In this document: positions 44,427 to 52,927 of the stretch, in pieces
Layout: each line of letters begins with the position of its first letter
Numbering within the stretch: the first letter of the stretch is position 1
Origin: Pseudomonadota bacterium
GTDB lineage: Bacteria; Pseudomonadota; Alphaproteobacteria; Rhizobiales; Rhizobiaceae
Assembly (NCBI GenBank): GCA_023404095.1
Contig: JAEYDD010000045.1
Location: forward strand, 1 to 64,000
DNA length: 64,000 bases
Direction: 5' to 3'
Program-made: the position numbers and the translations under genes
Notes under the pieces: model-generated
Told to the model about the DNA's origin: nothing
Seen by the model: the letters and a program-made list of their open reading frames with translations, nothing else
The model's database searches: none

Positions 44427-45770
44427 ATGATCACCAAAGTCCTCATAGCCAACCGCGGCGAGATCGCGCTGCGCGTCCTGCGCGCCTGCAAGGAACTCGG
44501 CATCGCCACGGTCGCCGTGCATTCGACGGCCGACGCCGACGCGATGCATGTCCGCCTCGCCGACGAGAGCGTCTGCATCGGCCCGCCGCCGTCGCGCGAC
44601 AGCTACCTCAACATCCACCAGATCGTCGCCGCCTGCGAGATCACCGGCGCCGACGCCGTGCATCCGGGCTATGGCTTCCTGTCGGAAAACGCCAAGTTCG
44701 CTGAAATTCTGGACGCCCACGGCATCACCTTCATCGGGCCGACGGCCGAGCACATCCGTCTGATGGGCGACAAGATCACTGCCAAGAAGACGGCCGTCGA
44801 ACTCGGCATTCCGGTCGTTCCTGGCTCCGACGGCGAGGTCAAGCCGGAAAACGCGATGGAAATCGCGCGCAAGATCGGCTTCCCGGTCCTGATCAAGGCG
44901 ACAGCCGGCGGCGGTGGCCGCGGCATGAAGGTCGCCAAGACGGCAGCAGATCTGGAAGAGGCGGTTTCGACCGCCCGCTCCGAAGCGCTGGCAGCCTTCG
45001 GCAACGACGCCGTGTACATGGAAAAGTATCTCGGCAAGCCGCGCCATATCGAAGTTCAGGTCGTCGGCGACGGGGCCGGCAACGCCATCCATCTCGGCGA
45101 GCGCGACTGCTCGCTGCAGCGCCGCCATCAGAAGGTCTGGGAAGAGGCAAACTCCCCTGCCCTGAACGTCGAGCAGCGCATGAAGATCGGCCAGATCTGC
45201 GCCGACGCGATGAAGAAGATGAAGTATCGCGGCGCCGGTACGGTCGAGTTCCTCTACGAGGACGGCGAGTTCTATTTCATCGAGATGAACACCCGCCTGC
45301 AGGTGGAGCATCCGATCACAGAAGCTATCACCGGCATCGACCTCGTGCACGAGCAGATCCGGGTTGCTTCCGGCGCCGGGCTTTCGGTGACGCAGGAGCA
45401 GATCGAATTCTCCGGCCACGCCATAGAATGCCGCATCAACGCCGAGGATCCACGGACCTTCGTGCCCTCGCCGGGCACGATCACGCATTTCCATGCCCCC
45501 GGCGGGCTTGGCGTACGCGTCGATTCGGGTGCCTACCAGGGCTACAAGATCCCGCCCTACTACGACAGCCTGATCGGCAAGCTGATCGTGCACGGGCGCA
45601 CGCGCGTGGAATGCATGATGCGACTTCGCCGCGTGCTCGACGAATTCGTGATTGACGGCATCAAGACGACGCTTCCATTGTTCCAGGAACTGATTTCCAA
45701 TCAGGATATCGCCAACGGCGACTATGATATCCATTGGCTGGAAAACTATCTGGCCAAGACTTCAGTCTAG
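44427..45770 (+). CDS. accC: Biotin carboxylase subunit of acetyl-CoA carboxylase
   Basis: A 447-residue ATP-grasp enzyme that carboxylates biotin on AccB using bicarbonate and ATP. It starts [39 protein letters not shown], the glycine-rich [14 protein letters not shown] and the catalytic [16 protein letters not shown] follow. The length is standard. ATG 44427 follows GAGTGAGGA. It lies between accB (10-base gap) and aat (9-base gap) on the same strand. Confidence 0.97.
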   Translation: MITKVLIANRGEIALRVLRACKELGIATVAVHSTADADAMHVRLADESVCIGPPPSRDSYLNIHQIVAACEITGADAVHPGYGFLSENAKFAEILDAHGITFIGPTAEHIRLMGDKITAKKTAVELGIPVVPGSDGEVKPENAMEIARKIGFPVLIKATAGGGGRGMKVAKTAADLEEAVSTARSEALAAFGNDAVYMEKYLGKPRHIEVQVVGDGAGNAIHLGERDCSLQRRHQKVWEEANSPALNVEQRMKIGQICADAMKKMKYRGAGTVEFLYEDGEFYFIEMNTRLQVEHPITEAITGIDLVHEQIRVASGAGLSVTQEQIEFSGHAIECRINAEDPRTFVPSPGTITHFHAPGGLGVRVDSGAYQGYKIPPYYDSLIGKLIVHGRTRVECMMRLRRVLDEFVIDGIKTTLPLFQELISNQDIANGDYDIHWLENYLAKTSV

Positions 45771-45779
45771 GGGCGGAAC

Positions 45780-46394
45780 ATGGCAGGGCGGCGCGGCAGG
45801 TCACCGGAGATCACACCGGAACTTCTGCTGCGCGCCTATTCTATCGGGCTTTTTCCGATGGCCGATTCGGCTGACGACCCGGAGCTCTTCTGGGTCGAGC
45901 CAGACATGCGGGGCGTCATCCCGCTCGACCATTTTCACGTCTCGCGCAGCCTTGCCAAGACGATCCGCCGCAATCCCTTCGACATCCGCATCAATACCGC
46001 CTTCGAGGCCGTGATTTCGGCCTGCGCGGAAGCGGCACCCGACCGCCCCTCCACCTGGATCAACACCAAGATCAAGACGCTCTACGCCACCCTGCACCGC
46101 ATGGGCCACGCCCACAGCGTCGAGGCGTGGGAAGGGAACGAACTTGTCGGCGGCCTCTACGGTGTGTCGCTGGGCGCAGCCTTCTTCGGCGAAAGCATGT
46201 TTTCCCGGCGAACGGACGCCTCGAAGATCTGCCTCGTGCACCTGGTCGAACGGCTGAAGGAAAAGCACTTCCTGCTACTGGACACCCAGTTCACCACCGA
46301 GCACCTCAAAACCTTCGGCGCCATCGACGTTCCGAAGGCGGACTACGAAGGCATGCTCGCCCGGGCGCTGGCCTCGCCCAATTTGGCGTTCTGA
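45780..46394 (+). CDS. aat: Leucyl/phenylalanyl-tRNA-protein transferase
   Basis: A 204-residue transferase that adds Leu or Phe to proteins bearing N-terminal Arg or Lys, tagging them for ClpS/ClpAP degradation. Family features are [92 protein letters not shown] and [19 protein letters not shown] 45780 follows GGGGCGGAAC, nine bases after accC. It ends the aroQ-accB-accC-aat run, after which a lower-G+C orphan gene intervenes. Confidence 0.95.
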   Translation: MAGRRGRSPEITPELLLRAYSIGLFPMADSADDPELFWVEPDMRGVIPLDHFHVSRSLAKTIRRNPFDIRINTAFEAVISACAEAAPDRPSTWINTKIKTLYATLHRMGHAHSVEAWEGNELVGGLYGVSLGAAFFGESMFSRRTDASKICLVHLVERLKEKHFLLLDTQFTTEHLKTFGAIDVPKADYEGMLARALASPNLAF

Positions 46395-46470
46395 GGGTTC
46401 AGAAGCCTTACTGGAAACGATGAATTCATCGTGGACATTTGCCCCAACTTGCTAGACGCAGCTCATCGCG

Positions 46471-47076
46471 ATGGCAAAATGCGACCAAAGCTGTAGCAAC
46501 CTCGGGGATATCTTAGTGAGCGCTGAAAGCGACCAGCGAGCGATACTCCAGTACCTTTATCGGCGCCTATCTGGCGGAGATACACGGTACTGTACCATCT
46601 CGACAATCAAGAAAAACACGGGCCTTGGAAAGCCCAACCAATACTTGTTAGCCCTAACAGATGACTTGGAATCAGCCGGTCTGGTCATTACGCGACAGGC
46701 ATACCAGATGTCTGGCGGCAGACTATTCCAGATCACTGCCTCAGGATATGACGCCGTGGAAACGGGAGATATCCCTGCCGGAGTCGATAGCGCCGCTTGG
46801 ACTGGCCGCTTCAATCTGTCGGAACATCAAAAGGCTGAGATACGTAGAATTCTTAGAGAGATGCGAGTAGTTATCGAAACAGCCAAGCTGTCCAATGCCC
46901 GCACGGCAAATGCCATGGCACTGATAGAGTCTGCCGAAAAACTGGTCGAGACGCCGGATCCTCTCTGGCCTGAGATTATGCGTCTTTTACGATCTCCGAC
47001 TCTGGCAGGGGTGGTTGGCATCGCCGGCCTTTTGATGGCCTTCGTCCAGATTGTCATGGCGGCAGCGAGCTCATAA
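46471..47076 (+). CDS. Orphan protein: winged-helix-like N-terminus with C-terminal membrane segment
   Basis: A 201-residue protein I do not recognise. Residues about 20-100 read like a winged helix (AILQYLYRRLSGG, TISTIKKNTGLGKPNQYLLALTDDLESAGLV, GGRLFQITASGYDAVE). The middle is helical and the last 28 residues are a hydrophobic segment (TLAGVVGIAGLLMAFVQIVMA) that could anchor it in the inner membrane. Base composition differs from its neighbours: 46501-46560 and 46561-46620 are each 31/60 G+C by my count, versus 38/60 in 46201-46260 of aat. That suggests horizontal acquisition. GTG 46516 has GGGGA upstream and may be the true start. Confidence 0.6.
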   Translation: MAKCDQSCSNLGDILVSAESDQRAILQYLYRRLSGGDTRYCTISTIKKNTGLGKPNQYLLALTDDLESAGLVITRQAYQMSGGRLFQITASGYDAVETGDIPAGVDSAAWTGRFNLSEHQKAEIRRILREMRVVIETAKLSNARTANAMALIESAEKLVETPDPLWPEIMRLLRSPTLAGVVGIAGLLMAFVQIVMAAASS

Positions 47077-47161
47077 CGGATCGCTCATGACCGCTTCACG
47101 CCCGTAGTAACAAGGCGGGCGTGCTGCAAACGCGCTTCGCCCTCGCGGCCGACCAAGGCCC

Positions 47162-47599
47162 CTACTGCGCGCTAGTCGTGTCCGGCGGAGGTACGTCGGA
47201 TTGCGCCTTGCACTCCGTCAGCCAGACGTCATAGACCGGGTGCTCGACGGCATTGAGGCCGGGGCTTTCGGCAAACATCCAGCCGGTGAAGATGCGCCTG
47301 ATCTTGCGGTCCAGCGTGATCTCGTCCACCTCGACGAACGAATCAACCTTCTGGGCTTCCGTCTCGTCTCTGTTGTAGCAGACACGCGGGGTGACCTGCA
47401 GGGCGCCGAACTGCACCGTCTCGCCCACATAGACATCAAACGAGGTGATGCGGCCGGTGATCTTGTCCAGTCCTGAAAAGACGGCGACGGGGTTTTCGAT
47501 GCGGGCGGCCTTCGCCGGAACGTTTGCGGCTAGCAGCGCGGCGCCCAAGACGGCGAGCGCGGACGCCGTTCGCAAAGCGATGTTCAGGCTGCCTGTCAA
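47162..47599 (-). CDS. DUF2155-family exported protein
   Basis: A 145-residue protein with a signal peptide (TASALAVLGAALLAANVPAKA) and the DUF2155 pattern: NPVAVFSGLDKITGRITSFDVYVGETVQFGALQVTPRVCYNR, followed by FVEVDEITLDRKIRRIFTGWMFAESPGLNAVEHPVYDVWLTECK. Two cysteines (CYNR and TECK) could form a disulfide in the periplasm. The function is unknown. I choose the TTG at 47599 because AAGGGG lies six bases upstream and the signal peptide then begins properly. A longer frame reaches 47641. The gene is next to the NDUFA12-like gene, as in other rhizobia. Confidence 0.8.
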   Translation of the reverse strand: MTGSLNIALRTASALAVLGAALLAANVPAKAARIENPVAVFSGLDKITGRITSFDVYVGETVQFGALQVTPRVCYNRDETEAQKVDSFVEVDEITLDRKIRRIFTGWMFAESPGLNAVEHPVYDVWLTECKAQSDVPPPDTTSAQ

Positions 47600-47689
47600 A
47601 TCCGTCCCCTTTCGTCTTCCGCATAAGAACCGGCCCGGCACGAGGACCGGGCACCGTCTGCGCTAACCGTCAAATGTGGCGAAAGCGGT

Positions 47690-48088
47690 TCAGCCGCGCG
47701 GCGTCCAGGCGTCGTAGTCGCCGGTGACGCGCGGACGCTCGCCCGGAACGGCAAGCGAACCCGGCGGGCGATAGGCCTGCGCCGTTCCGGTCGGGTTGGG
47801 GCGATGTTCCTTCTGCCACTCACGGGGCTTGTAGTCCTCGTCGGCAGGCGAAACGTCGGTTCGATGGTGCATCCATCCGTGCCAGCCCGCCGGGATCGCG
47901 GACGCTTCGGCATAGCCCTTGTAAATTACCCAGCGCCGGGTGCGGCCCTCGGAATCCGTGCCGCCGCCCTGATAATAGACGTTACCGAACTGATCCTCAC
48001 CCACCTTCTTGCCGAAGCGCCAGGTATGGAACCGCGTTCCGATGGTCTGTCCGTTCCACCAGGTGAAGATCTGCTTGAGAAGGCTCAT
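47690..48088 (-). CDS. NDUFA12-like NADH:ubiquinone oxidoreductase subunit
   Basis: A 132-residue protein of the NDUFA12/B17.2 family, an accessory subunit of respiratory complex I that alphaproteobacteria share with mitochondria. The diagnostic segments are GTRFHTWRFGKKVGEDQFGNVYYQ, RRWVIYKGYAEASAIPAGWHGWMHHRTDVSPADEDYKPREWQKEHRPNPTGT and a proline-rich tail. ATG 48088 is preceded by CAAGGAAGTGG. It precedes the DUF2155 gene by 90 bases on the same strand. Confidence 0.93.
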   Translation of the reverse strand: MSLLKQIFTWWNGQTIGTRFHTWRFGKKVGEDQFGNVYYQGGGTDSEGRTRRWVIYKGYAEASAIPAGWHGWMHHRTDVSPADEDYKPREWQKEHRPNPTGTAQAYRPPGSLAVPGERPRVTGDYDAWTPRG

Positions 48089-48258
48089 TGTCCACTTCCT
48101 TGACCGGGCCCGAAAGGCTGGCCCGCTGTCGAAACCGTTCCTCGCTTATGGCGCGGTGGGGGGTGAATGTCCAGCGATTCCCCACTGTTCAAGCCGGTTT
48201 TGCCGTGACGGATCACGCCTGCCGCACCGTCCGAACACGCCGAATTCCGCCGAGGCAC

Positions 48259-48753
48259 TCAGCCGAGCGCCTTCTCATAGACCAGTGCAGGCATTCCTGG
48301 CAGCTCGACGCTGCCCGAGGCTTCGCCAACCTTTTCGAACCCGTGCGCTTCATAGAAGGCGATCGCGGCGGCATTCTGTGGCTCCACCTCAGCCCGCATG
48401 ACCTTGGCATCGGGAAAGCACGTCTCCAGCTCGGCGAACATGTCGCGCCCGATGCCCTGCCGCTGATACTGCGGCAGCACATAGAGCTGCTGCAGGATTG
48501 CCACCTTCGGCTCGGTCTTCGACATCGCCGCATAGGCCATACCGCCCAGAGCCTTGCCGTCGTCGGCGATGACGAACTCGGAGTCCTTCCGCTTCAGCCG
48601 ATCGGCCAGGGCGGCGACGGAGTGCAACTGCGCCGTGATCTCGTTCACCTTGTCGGCGCCATGGATGGCATCATAGGTGGCGTGCCACGTCTCGGCCAGC
48701 AGGGCGCTGACCCTGGGAAGGTCGCGCTCCGAGGCCGTGCGAACGAAGAACAC
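48259..48753 (-). CDS. GNAT-family N-acetyltransferase
   Basis: A 164-residue single GNAT domain. The acetyl-CoA pyrophosphate loop is LPQYQRQGIGRDMF, preceded by the strand VAILQQLYV and followed by VEPQNAAAIAFYEAHGFEKVGEA. The substrate is unknown. It starts four bases after the gatB stop on the same strand, so it is almost certainly co-transcribed with gatB. Two other GNAT genes similarly follow gatC and gatA in this window. Confidence 0.9.
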   Translation of the reverse strand: MFFVRTASERDLPRVSALLAETWHATYDAIHGADKVNEITAQLHSVAALADRLKRKDSEFVIADDGKALGGMAYAAMSKTEPKVAILQQLYVLPQYQRQGIGRDMFAELETCFPDAKVMRAEVEPQNAAAIAFYEAHGFEKVGEASGSVELPGMPALVYEKALG

Positions 48754-48757
48754 AGGC

Positions 48758-50260
48758 TTATTCCTCGATGCCGAGCTTGGCTTTGACGAGGGCCTGCACG
48801 GCCTGCGGGTTGGCCTTGCCGCCGGTCGCCTTCATCACCTGGCCGACAAACCAGCCGGCCAGCGTCGGCTTGGCCTTGACCTTCTCGACCTGATCGGGGT
48901 TGGCGGCGATGATGTCGTCGACGGCCTTCTCGATCGCGCCGGTGTCTGTGACCTGCTTCATACCGCGGCTTTCGACGATTTCGGCCGGCACGCCGCCTTC
49001 GGCAAAGATGATCTCGAACAGGTCCTTGGCGATCTTGCCGGAGATGGTGCCGTCCTTGATCAGGTCGATGATGCCGCCGAGCTGTCCGGGCGAAACCGGA
49101 GTCTCTTCAATGGCTTTGCCGGCTTTGTTCAAGGCGCCCAGCAAGTCGTTGATGACCCAGTTGGCCGCAGCCTTGCCGTCGCGTCCGGCCGCCACGGCCT
49201 CGAAATAGTCGGCGATCGCCTTTTCGGAGACCAGTACCGAGGCGTCGTAGACCGACAGGCCCAGTTCGGCCACGAAACGGGCCTTCTTGTCGTCGGGCAG
49301 TTCCGGCAGGTGCGCCTTCAGCTCTTCGACATAGGCGTCGTCGAACTCCAGCGGCAGGAGGTCTGGATCGGGGAAGTAGCGATAGTCGTGCGCATCCTCC
49401 TTGGAGCGCATCGAACGGGTCTCGCCCTTGCCCGGATCGAACAGACGGGTTTCCTGGTCGATGCTGCCGCCGTCCTCGAGGATGCCGATCTGTCGGCGGG
49501 CTTCGTATTCGATCGCCTGGCCGATGAAGCGGATGGAGTTGACGTTCTTGATCTCGCAGCGCGTACCGAACCCCTCGCCCGGGCGGCGCACGGAGACGTT
49601 GACGTCGGCGCGCATCGAGCCCTCATCCATGTTGCCGTCGCAGGTGCCGAGATAGCGCACGATCGAGCGCAGCTTCGTCATGTAGGCCTTGGCCTCGTCC
49701 GACGAACGCATGTCCGGCTTGGAGACGATCTCCATCAGCGCAACGCCGGAGCGGTTCAGGTCGACATAGGACATGGTCGGATGCTGGTCGTGCATCGACT
49801 TGCCGGCGTCCTGTTCCAGATGCAGGCGCTCGATGCCGATCTCGATATCCTCGAAATTGCCCTGGCGATCGGGGCCGAGCGAGATGACGATCTTGCCTTC
49901 CCCGACAATCGGGTCCTTGTACTGCGAGATCTGGTAGCCCTGCGGGAGGTCGGGATAGAAATAGTTCTTGCGGTCGAAGATCGAACGCTTGTTGATCTGC
50001 GCCTTAAGGCCGAGGCCGGTGCGGATCGCCTGGCGCACGCACTCCTCGTTGATGACCGGCAGCATGCCCGGCATCGCCGCATCGACCAGCGAAACGTTGG
50101 CGTTCGGTGCGCTGCCGAAGGCGGTCGAGGCACCGGAGAACAGCTTGGAATTGCTGGTGACCTGGGCGTGCACCTCCATGCCGATGATCACCTCCCAGTC
50201 GCCGGTAGCGCCGGGGATGAAGCGTTTCGGATCGGGGGTGCGGACGTCGACGAGGGTCAT
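48758..50260 (-). CDS. gatB: Asp-tRNA(Asn)/Glu-tRNA(Gln) amidotransferase subunit B
   Basis: A 500-residue GatB, the subunit that binds misacylated tRNA and phosphorylates the Glu/Asp residue for amidation. Signatures are [42 protein letters not shown] and [35 protein letters not shown] and [24 protein letters not shown] follow, and the C-terminal YqeY-like domain ends [14 protein letters not shown] start it at ATG 50260; upstream in-frame starts exist, and the ribosome site is weak in all cases. GatA and GatC are encoded 2.7 kb further on and complete the complex. Confidence 0.96.
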   Translation of the reverse strand: MTLVDVRTPDPKRFIPGATGDWEVIIGMEVHAQVTSNSKLFSGASTAFGSAPNANVSLVDAAMPGMLPVINEECVRQAIRTGLGLKAQINKRSIFDRKNYFYPDLPQGYQISQYKDPIVGEGKIVISLGPDRQGNFEDIEIGIERLHLEQDAGKSMHDQHPTMSYVDLNRSGVALMEIVSKPDMRSSDEAKAYMTKLRSIVRYLGTCDGNMDEGSMRADVNVSVRRPGEGFGTRCEIKNVNSIRFIGQAIEYEARRQIGILEDGGSIDQETRLFDPGKGETRSMRSKEDAHDYRYFPDPDLLPLEFDDAYVEELKAHLPELPDDKKARFVAELGLSVYDASVLVSEKAIADYFEAVAAGRDGKAAANWVINDLLGALNKAGKAIEETPVSPGQLGGIIDLIKDGTISGKIAKDLFEIIFAEGGVPAEIVESRGMKQVTDTGAIEKAVDDIIAANPDQVEKVKAKPTLAGWFVGQVMKATGGKANPQAVQALVKAKLGIEE

Positions 50261-50395
50261 GGCAAGCTCTTGAAAGTTCGCTTCGGATGGCGGATTTCGA
50301 ACAGTGTCGGTAGACCATATGGACATGCAGCGCAAGGCTTTGCAGCACCCCGCCGGATGTCAGGGCACCATCGCGCTTGACACGGGATCCGATTC

Positions 50396-50412
50396 GTAAC
50401 ATTTATTGTTAC
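50396..50412. promoter_or_regulatory. Palindromic operator abutting the Rrf2 start codon
   Basis: GTAACA-TTTAT-TGTTAC is a perfect inverted repeat that ends one base before the ATG at 50413. TTGACA at 50377-50382 is a plausible -35 element. The position leaves no room for a ribosome site, so the palindrome is likely an autoregulatory operator over the promoter and the mRNA may be leaderless. Confidence 0.65.
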
Positions 50413-50862
50413 ATGAAAAAGAACAGCAGACTTTCCGCCGTGCTTCATGCGCTGATGCACATGGCCGAGCGTGACGCACCGATGACCTCCGACGACCTCG
50501 CGCTCTGCCTGGACACCAATGCCGTCGTGGTTCGCCGCACCATGGCGGGGCTCAGGGATGCCGGCATCGTGCAGTCCGGCCGGGGCCATGGCGGAGGCTG
50601 GGTGTTCGCCCGTCCACTCGCCGAGATCTCCCTGCTCGACATCTACAACGCACTGGGCGAGCCGATCGTGTTCCAGATCGGGCCGGCAACGGAAGCACCC
50701 GGCTGCGTCGTGGAGCAGTCGGTCAACCGCGTGATCGGCGATGCGCTGAAGGACGCGGAGGCGATCCTCATGGCGCGCTTTGCCCAGACTCGCCTTTCCG
50801 ATCTCGCAGCGGATTTCAGGGCGGCAGCGAAGGTCAGGCACGCCCTTACCGACACCGGCTGA
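50413..50862 (+). CDS. Rrf2-family transcriptional regulator
   Basis: A 149-residue winged-helix regulator of the YwnA-like Rrf2 branch. The N-terminus (KKNSRLSAVLHALMHMAE) and the recognition part (LALCLDTNAVVVRRTMAGLRDAGIVQSGRGHGGGWVFARPLAEISLLDIYNALGEP) are typical. No three-cysteine cluster of iron-sulfur Rrf2 proteins is present: one cysteine is in LALCLD and one in APGCVVEQ. A redox-thiol or ligand-free mode is therefore more likely. A perfect palindrome abuts its start codon. It is followed 77 bases later by a thioredoxin-reductase-like gene on the same strand, the probable target. Confidence 0.9.
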   Translation: MKKNSRLSAVLHALMHMAERDAPMTSDDLALCLDTNAVVVRRTMAGLRDAGIVQSGRGHGGGWVFARPLAEISLLDIYNALGEPIVFQIGPATEAPGCVVEQSVNRVIGDALKDAEAILMARFAQTRLSDLAADFRAAAKVRHALTDTG

Positions 50863-50939
50863 CGAACACCCGTTTTCCCTGCGCCCGAACGCACCGGCAC
50901 TGGCCGGGCGATGACGCTTGCCTAGTGAAAGGACAGACC

Positions 50940-51842
50940 ATGACCGAAGATGCCATCATCGTCGGCGGAGGCTTTGCCGGCCTCTCTGCCGCGATGCAAC
51001 TCGCCCGCGCCCGCCGCCGCGTGACAATTCTCGATACCGGCGCGCCCCGGAATCGCTTTGCCAGTCATTCGCACGGCGTTCTCGCGATGGACGGCCGCCC
51101 CGGAGCCGACATCCTTGCGACCGCCCGCGCGCAGCTTGCAACCTATGACACCGTGACCTTCCGCCCCGTCGAGGCGACCAAACTCGATGGAGATATCGAC
51201 GCCTTTTGCGTAACGACCAGCGAGGGCGAGGAGATCGCCGGACGACGCGTCCTGCTCGCCACGGGGTTCGAGGACGTCCTGCCGCCAATCCCGGGCCTGA
51301 GCGAACAGTGGGGACGGACGGTACTTCACTGCCCCTATTGCCATGGCTACGAGATCGGTCGCGGCCCCCTCGGCCTCCTCGCCCGCACGACCGATGCAGT
51401 CCGCCTCGCCGCGATCATCGCTGACTGGGGCGACGTGACCCTCTTCACCAATGATGCCATCGATCCGGACGCGGCAGCCATTGCACTGCTGGAGCAGCGA
51501 GGCGTTGAAATCCGATCAGGACGGGTGCTCGCCGTGGACGGCCGAGACGGTGACCCGCTGTCGGTCCAAGTCGGTGGCGGCCCCGCCGCGGTCGTGAAGG
51601 CGCTGTTCGTGATGCCGCAGTCGCACGTCCGCAGCGCCATCCCGCATGACCGCGACCTAACCTTCAAGGAAAGCCCGATCGGGCAGATCATCGCAACCGA
51701 CGACGGCCGGCAAACGTCCCTGCCGGGGCTCTATGCAGCCGGCGACATTGCGCTCGGGCCGGCGAACATCACCCTCGCCTCGGCCGATGGTGTGAAGGCA
51801 GGCGTTATGCTGCACCACTCCCTCATCCTACCGGCGCATTGA
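50940..51842 (+). CDS. Thioredoxin-reductase-like FAD-dependent oxidoreductase
   Basis: A 300-residue two-dinucleotide-fold flavoprotein. The FAD-binding GGGFAGLSAA is near residue 10, the redox pair is C-P-Y-C in VLHCPYCHGYEIG, and the C-terminal FAD signature is SLPGLYAAGDIALGPANITLASADG. Unlike the flavoprotein at 19713, the CxxC is kept, so disulfide or small-thiol reduction is plausible. The usual NADPH motif GxGxxA in the middle is replaced by GLLARTTDAVRLAA, so pyridine-nucleotide binding may be altered. ATG 50940 has AAAGGA upstream. The preceding Rrf2 gene probably controls it. Confidence 0.88.
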   Translation: MTEDAIIVGGGFAGLSAAMQLARARRRVTILDTGAPRNRFASHSHGVLAMDGRPGADILATARAQLATYDTVTFRPVEATKLDGDIDAFCVTTSEGEEIAGRRVLLATGFEDVLPPIPGLSEQWGRTVLHCPYCHGYEIGRGPLGLLARTTDAVRLAAIIADWGDVTLFTNDAIDPDAAAIALLEQRGVEIRSGRVLAVDGRDGDPLSVQVGGGPAAVVKALFVMPQSHVRSAIPHDRDLTFKESPIGQIIATDDGRQTSLPGLYAAGDIALGPANITLASADGVKAGVMLHHSLILPAH

Positions 51843-51968
51843 CGGCGATTTGCTACCGGACTACCAAAGTGTGTCTACACGGAGTCTTTATGTTCTCTTC
51901 GTCTGAGTCCCGCTGAGGGCCCTGCCGCAATATCTCTTGCGCGCATGGGCCGGAAAAAACGTCAAGCC

Positions 51969-51999
51969 CCGCCCGGCACCGCCTGGCGGATCGTTTTTT
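51969..51999 (+). terminator. Probable terminator of the Rrf2-flavoprotein unit
   Basis: CCGCC-C-GGC-ACC-GCC-T-GGCGG (51969-51989) folds into an 8-bp stem with one mismatch and a 3-base loop, followed by ATCG and six T residues. It lies about 127 bases after the flavoprotein stop and just before the yjhX-like gene. Confidence 0.6.
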
Positions 52000-52036
52000 C
52001 GCGTTCATCGAGAACGCCTCTCGGATTTCAACGAAA

Positions 52037-52294
52037 ATGGACATTTCCCGCGCGGAACAGCGCATTCTCCATCTGCTCGCCCAGGGCGGCAGGATCGAAC
52101 TCGAACGGGATGACAAGCGGACAATCATCAACGTCTATTGCATCACCCGTGAAGGCTGGCGGGCCAGCGGGCTGGACCTTGCACTTTTCCGCAAGCTGAA
52201 ACGGCGCAAATGCATCGGATCGCAAGGCGGGCGACCCTATCGCATTACCGAGCGCGGCTTGGTGCTCGTGCGCTCGCAATTGGACAATCGATAA
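52037..52294 (+). CDS. yjhX: YjhX-family protein (TopAI-like toxin)
   Basis: An 85-residue member of the UPF0386/YjhX family. The sequence MDISRAEQRILHLLAQGGRI, the middle ITREGWRASGLDLALFRKLKRRKCI, and the end GGRPYRITERGLVLVRSQLDNR are nearly family-consensus. In E. coli YjhX (TopAI) inhibits topoisomerase I and is neutralised by YjhQ, a GNAT-type protein encoded next to it. Here a GNAT gene lies 61 bases downstream but on the opposite strand. No strong ribosome site precedes the ATG. Toxin function in this species is inference from the family. Confidence 0.88.
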   Translation: MDISRAEQRILHLLAQGGRIELERDDKRTIINVYCITREGWRASGLDLALFRKLKRRKCIGSQGGRPYRITERGLVLVRSQLDNR

Positions 52295-52355
52295 GAAGCG
52301 TCGATGAGAAAAGTGGCACGCGCGGCGACGGTTGCGCGTGCCGACGTCGGTGACC

Positions 52356-52868
52356 TCAAAAGCCTCCCGGTCCATAGCCAATCGGCTGGTCGTCGATCAG
52401 TTGCCGCCTGAGTCCGACGGACTCGACGTTGCGGTCGAGCTTCGGCGAATAGGCAACGGAGAGCCAGTTCACCGCGTAGCCGTGCTTGCGGAAAAAGGCG
52501 AGCGCTGCGGCATTGCGGGCATGGGTCTGCAGATCGACCGCCTCGAAGGCGGCCCGGCGCATCTCGTCTTCGATTGCGGCAAGAAGGGCAGAGCCGACGC
52601 CCTGGCGCTGCATAACGGGATCGACCCAGAGATCGGTGATCTCCTCGTCCATCTTCTCGCGGGCGGCCCAGCCGGCCATGCGCCCGCCGGTCTCCGCCAC
52701 GGCGACGGTCACCCAGTTGCCCTGGAGGAATTGCACGAAGGCGTTGCGCGCATTGTCGCGCAACGCGTCCAGATCCGCGACACCCGTCACCGCCTGTTCC
52801 CAGGCACGCATGCCGATCTCGGCCAGCACCGGAATGTCGCCGCCATGGGCGTATCGGATGATCGTCAT
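52356..52868 (-). CDS. GNAT-family N-acetyltransferase
   Basis: A 170-residue GNAT protein. ITDLWVDPVMQRQGVGSALLAAIEDEM is the acetyl-CoA-binding core and LQTHARNAAALAFFRKHGYAVNW the following helix and strand. It is 59 bases downstream of gatA on the same strand, so it may be read through from gatA. Its 3' end faces the yjhX-like toxin gene. Because the known antitoxin of YjhX (YjhQ) is also a GNAT protein, an antitoxin role is possible, but ordinary small-molecule or protein acetylation is as likely. Confidence 0.88.
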   Translation of the reverse strand: MTIIRYAHGGDIPVLAEIGMRAWEQAVTGVADLDALRDNARNAFVQFLQGNWVTVAVAETGGRMAGWAAREKMDEEITDLWVDPVMQRQGVGSALLAAIEDEMRRAAFEAVDLQTHARNAAALAFFRKHGYAVNWLSVAYSPKLDRNVESVGLRRQLIDDQPIGYGPGGF

Positions 52869-52927
52869 CGCTTGAGCCCCTTTCTTTGGGCCGGATCAAA
52901 TCATCCGAATCGCCGCTTGGCGAGTGG

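Noticed and set aside
47097..47123. Hairpin CACGCCCG...CGGGCGTG after the orphan gene at 46471
   Set aside because: It has an 8-bp stem without a T tract on either strand; too little to call a terminator.
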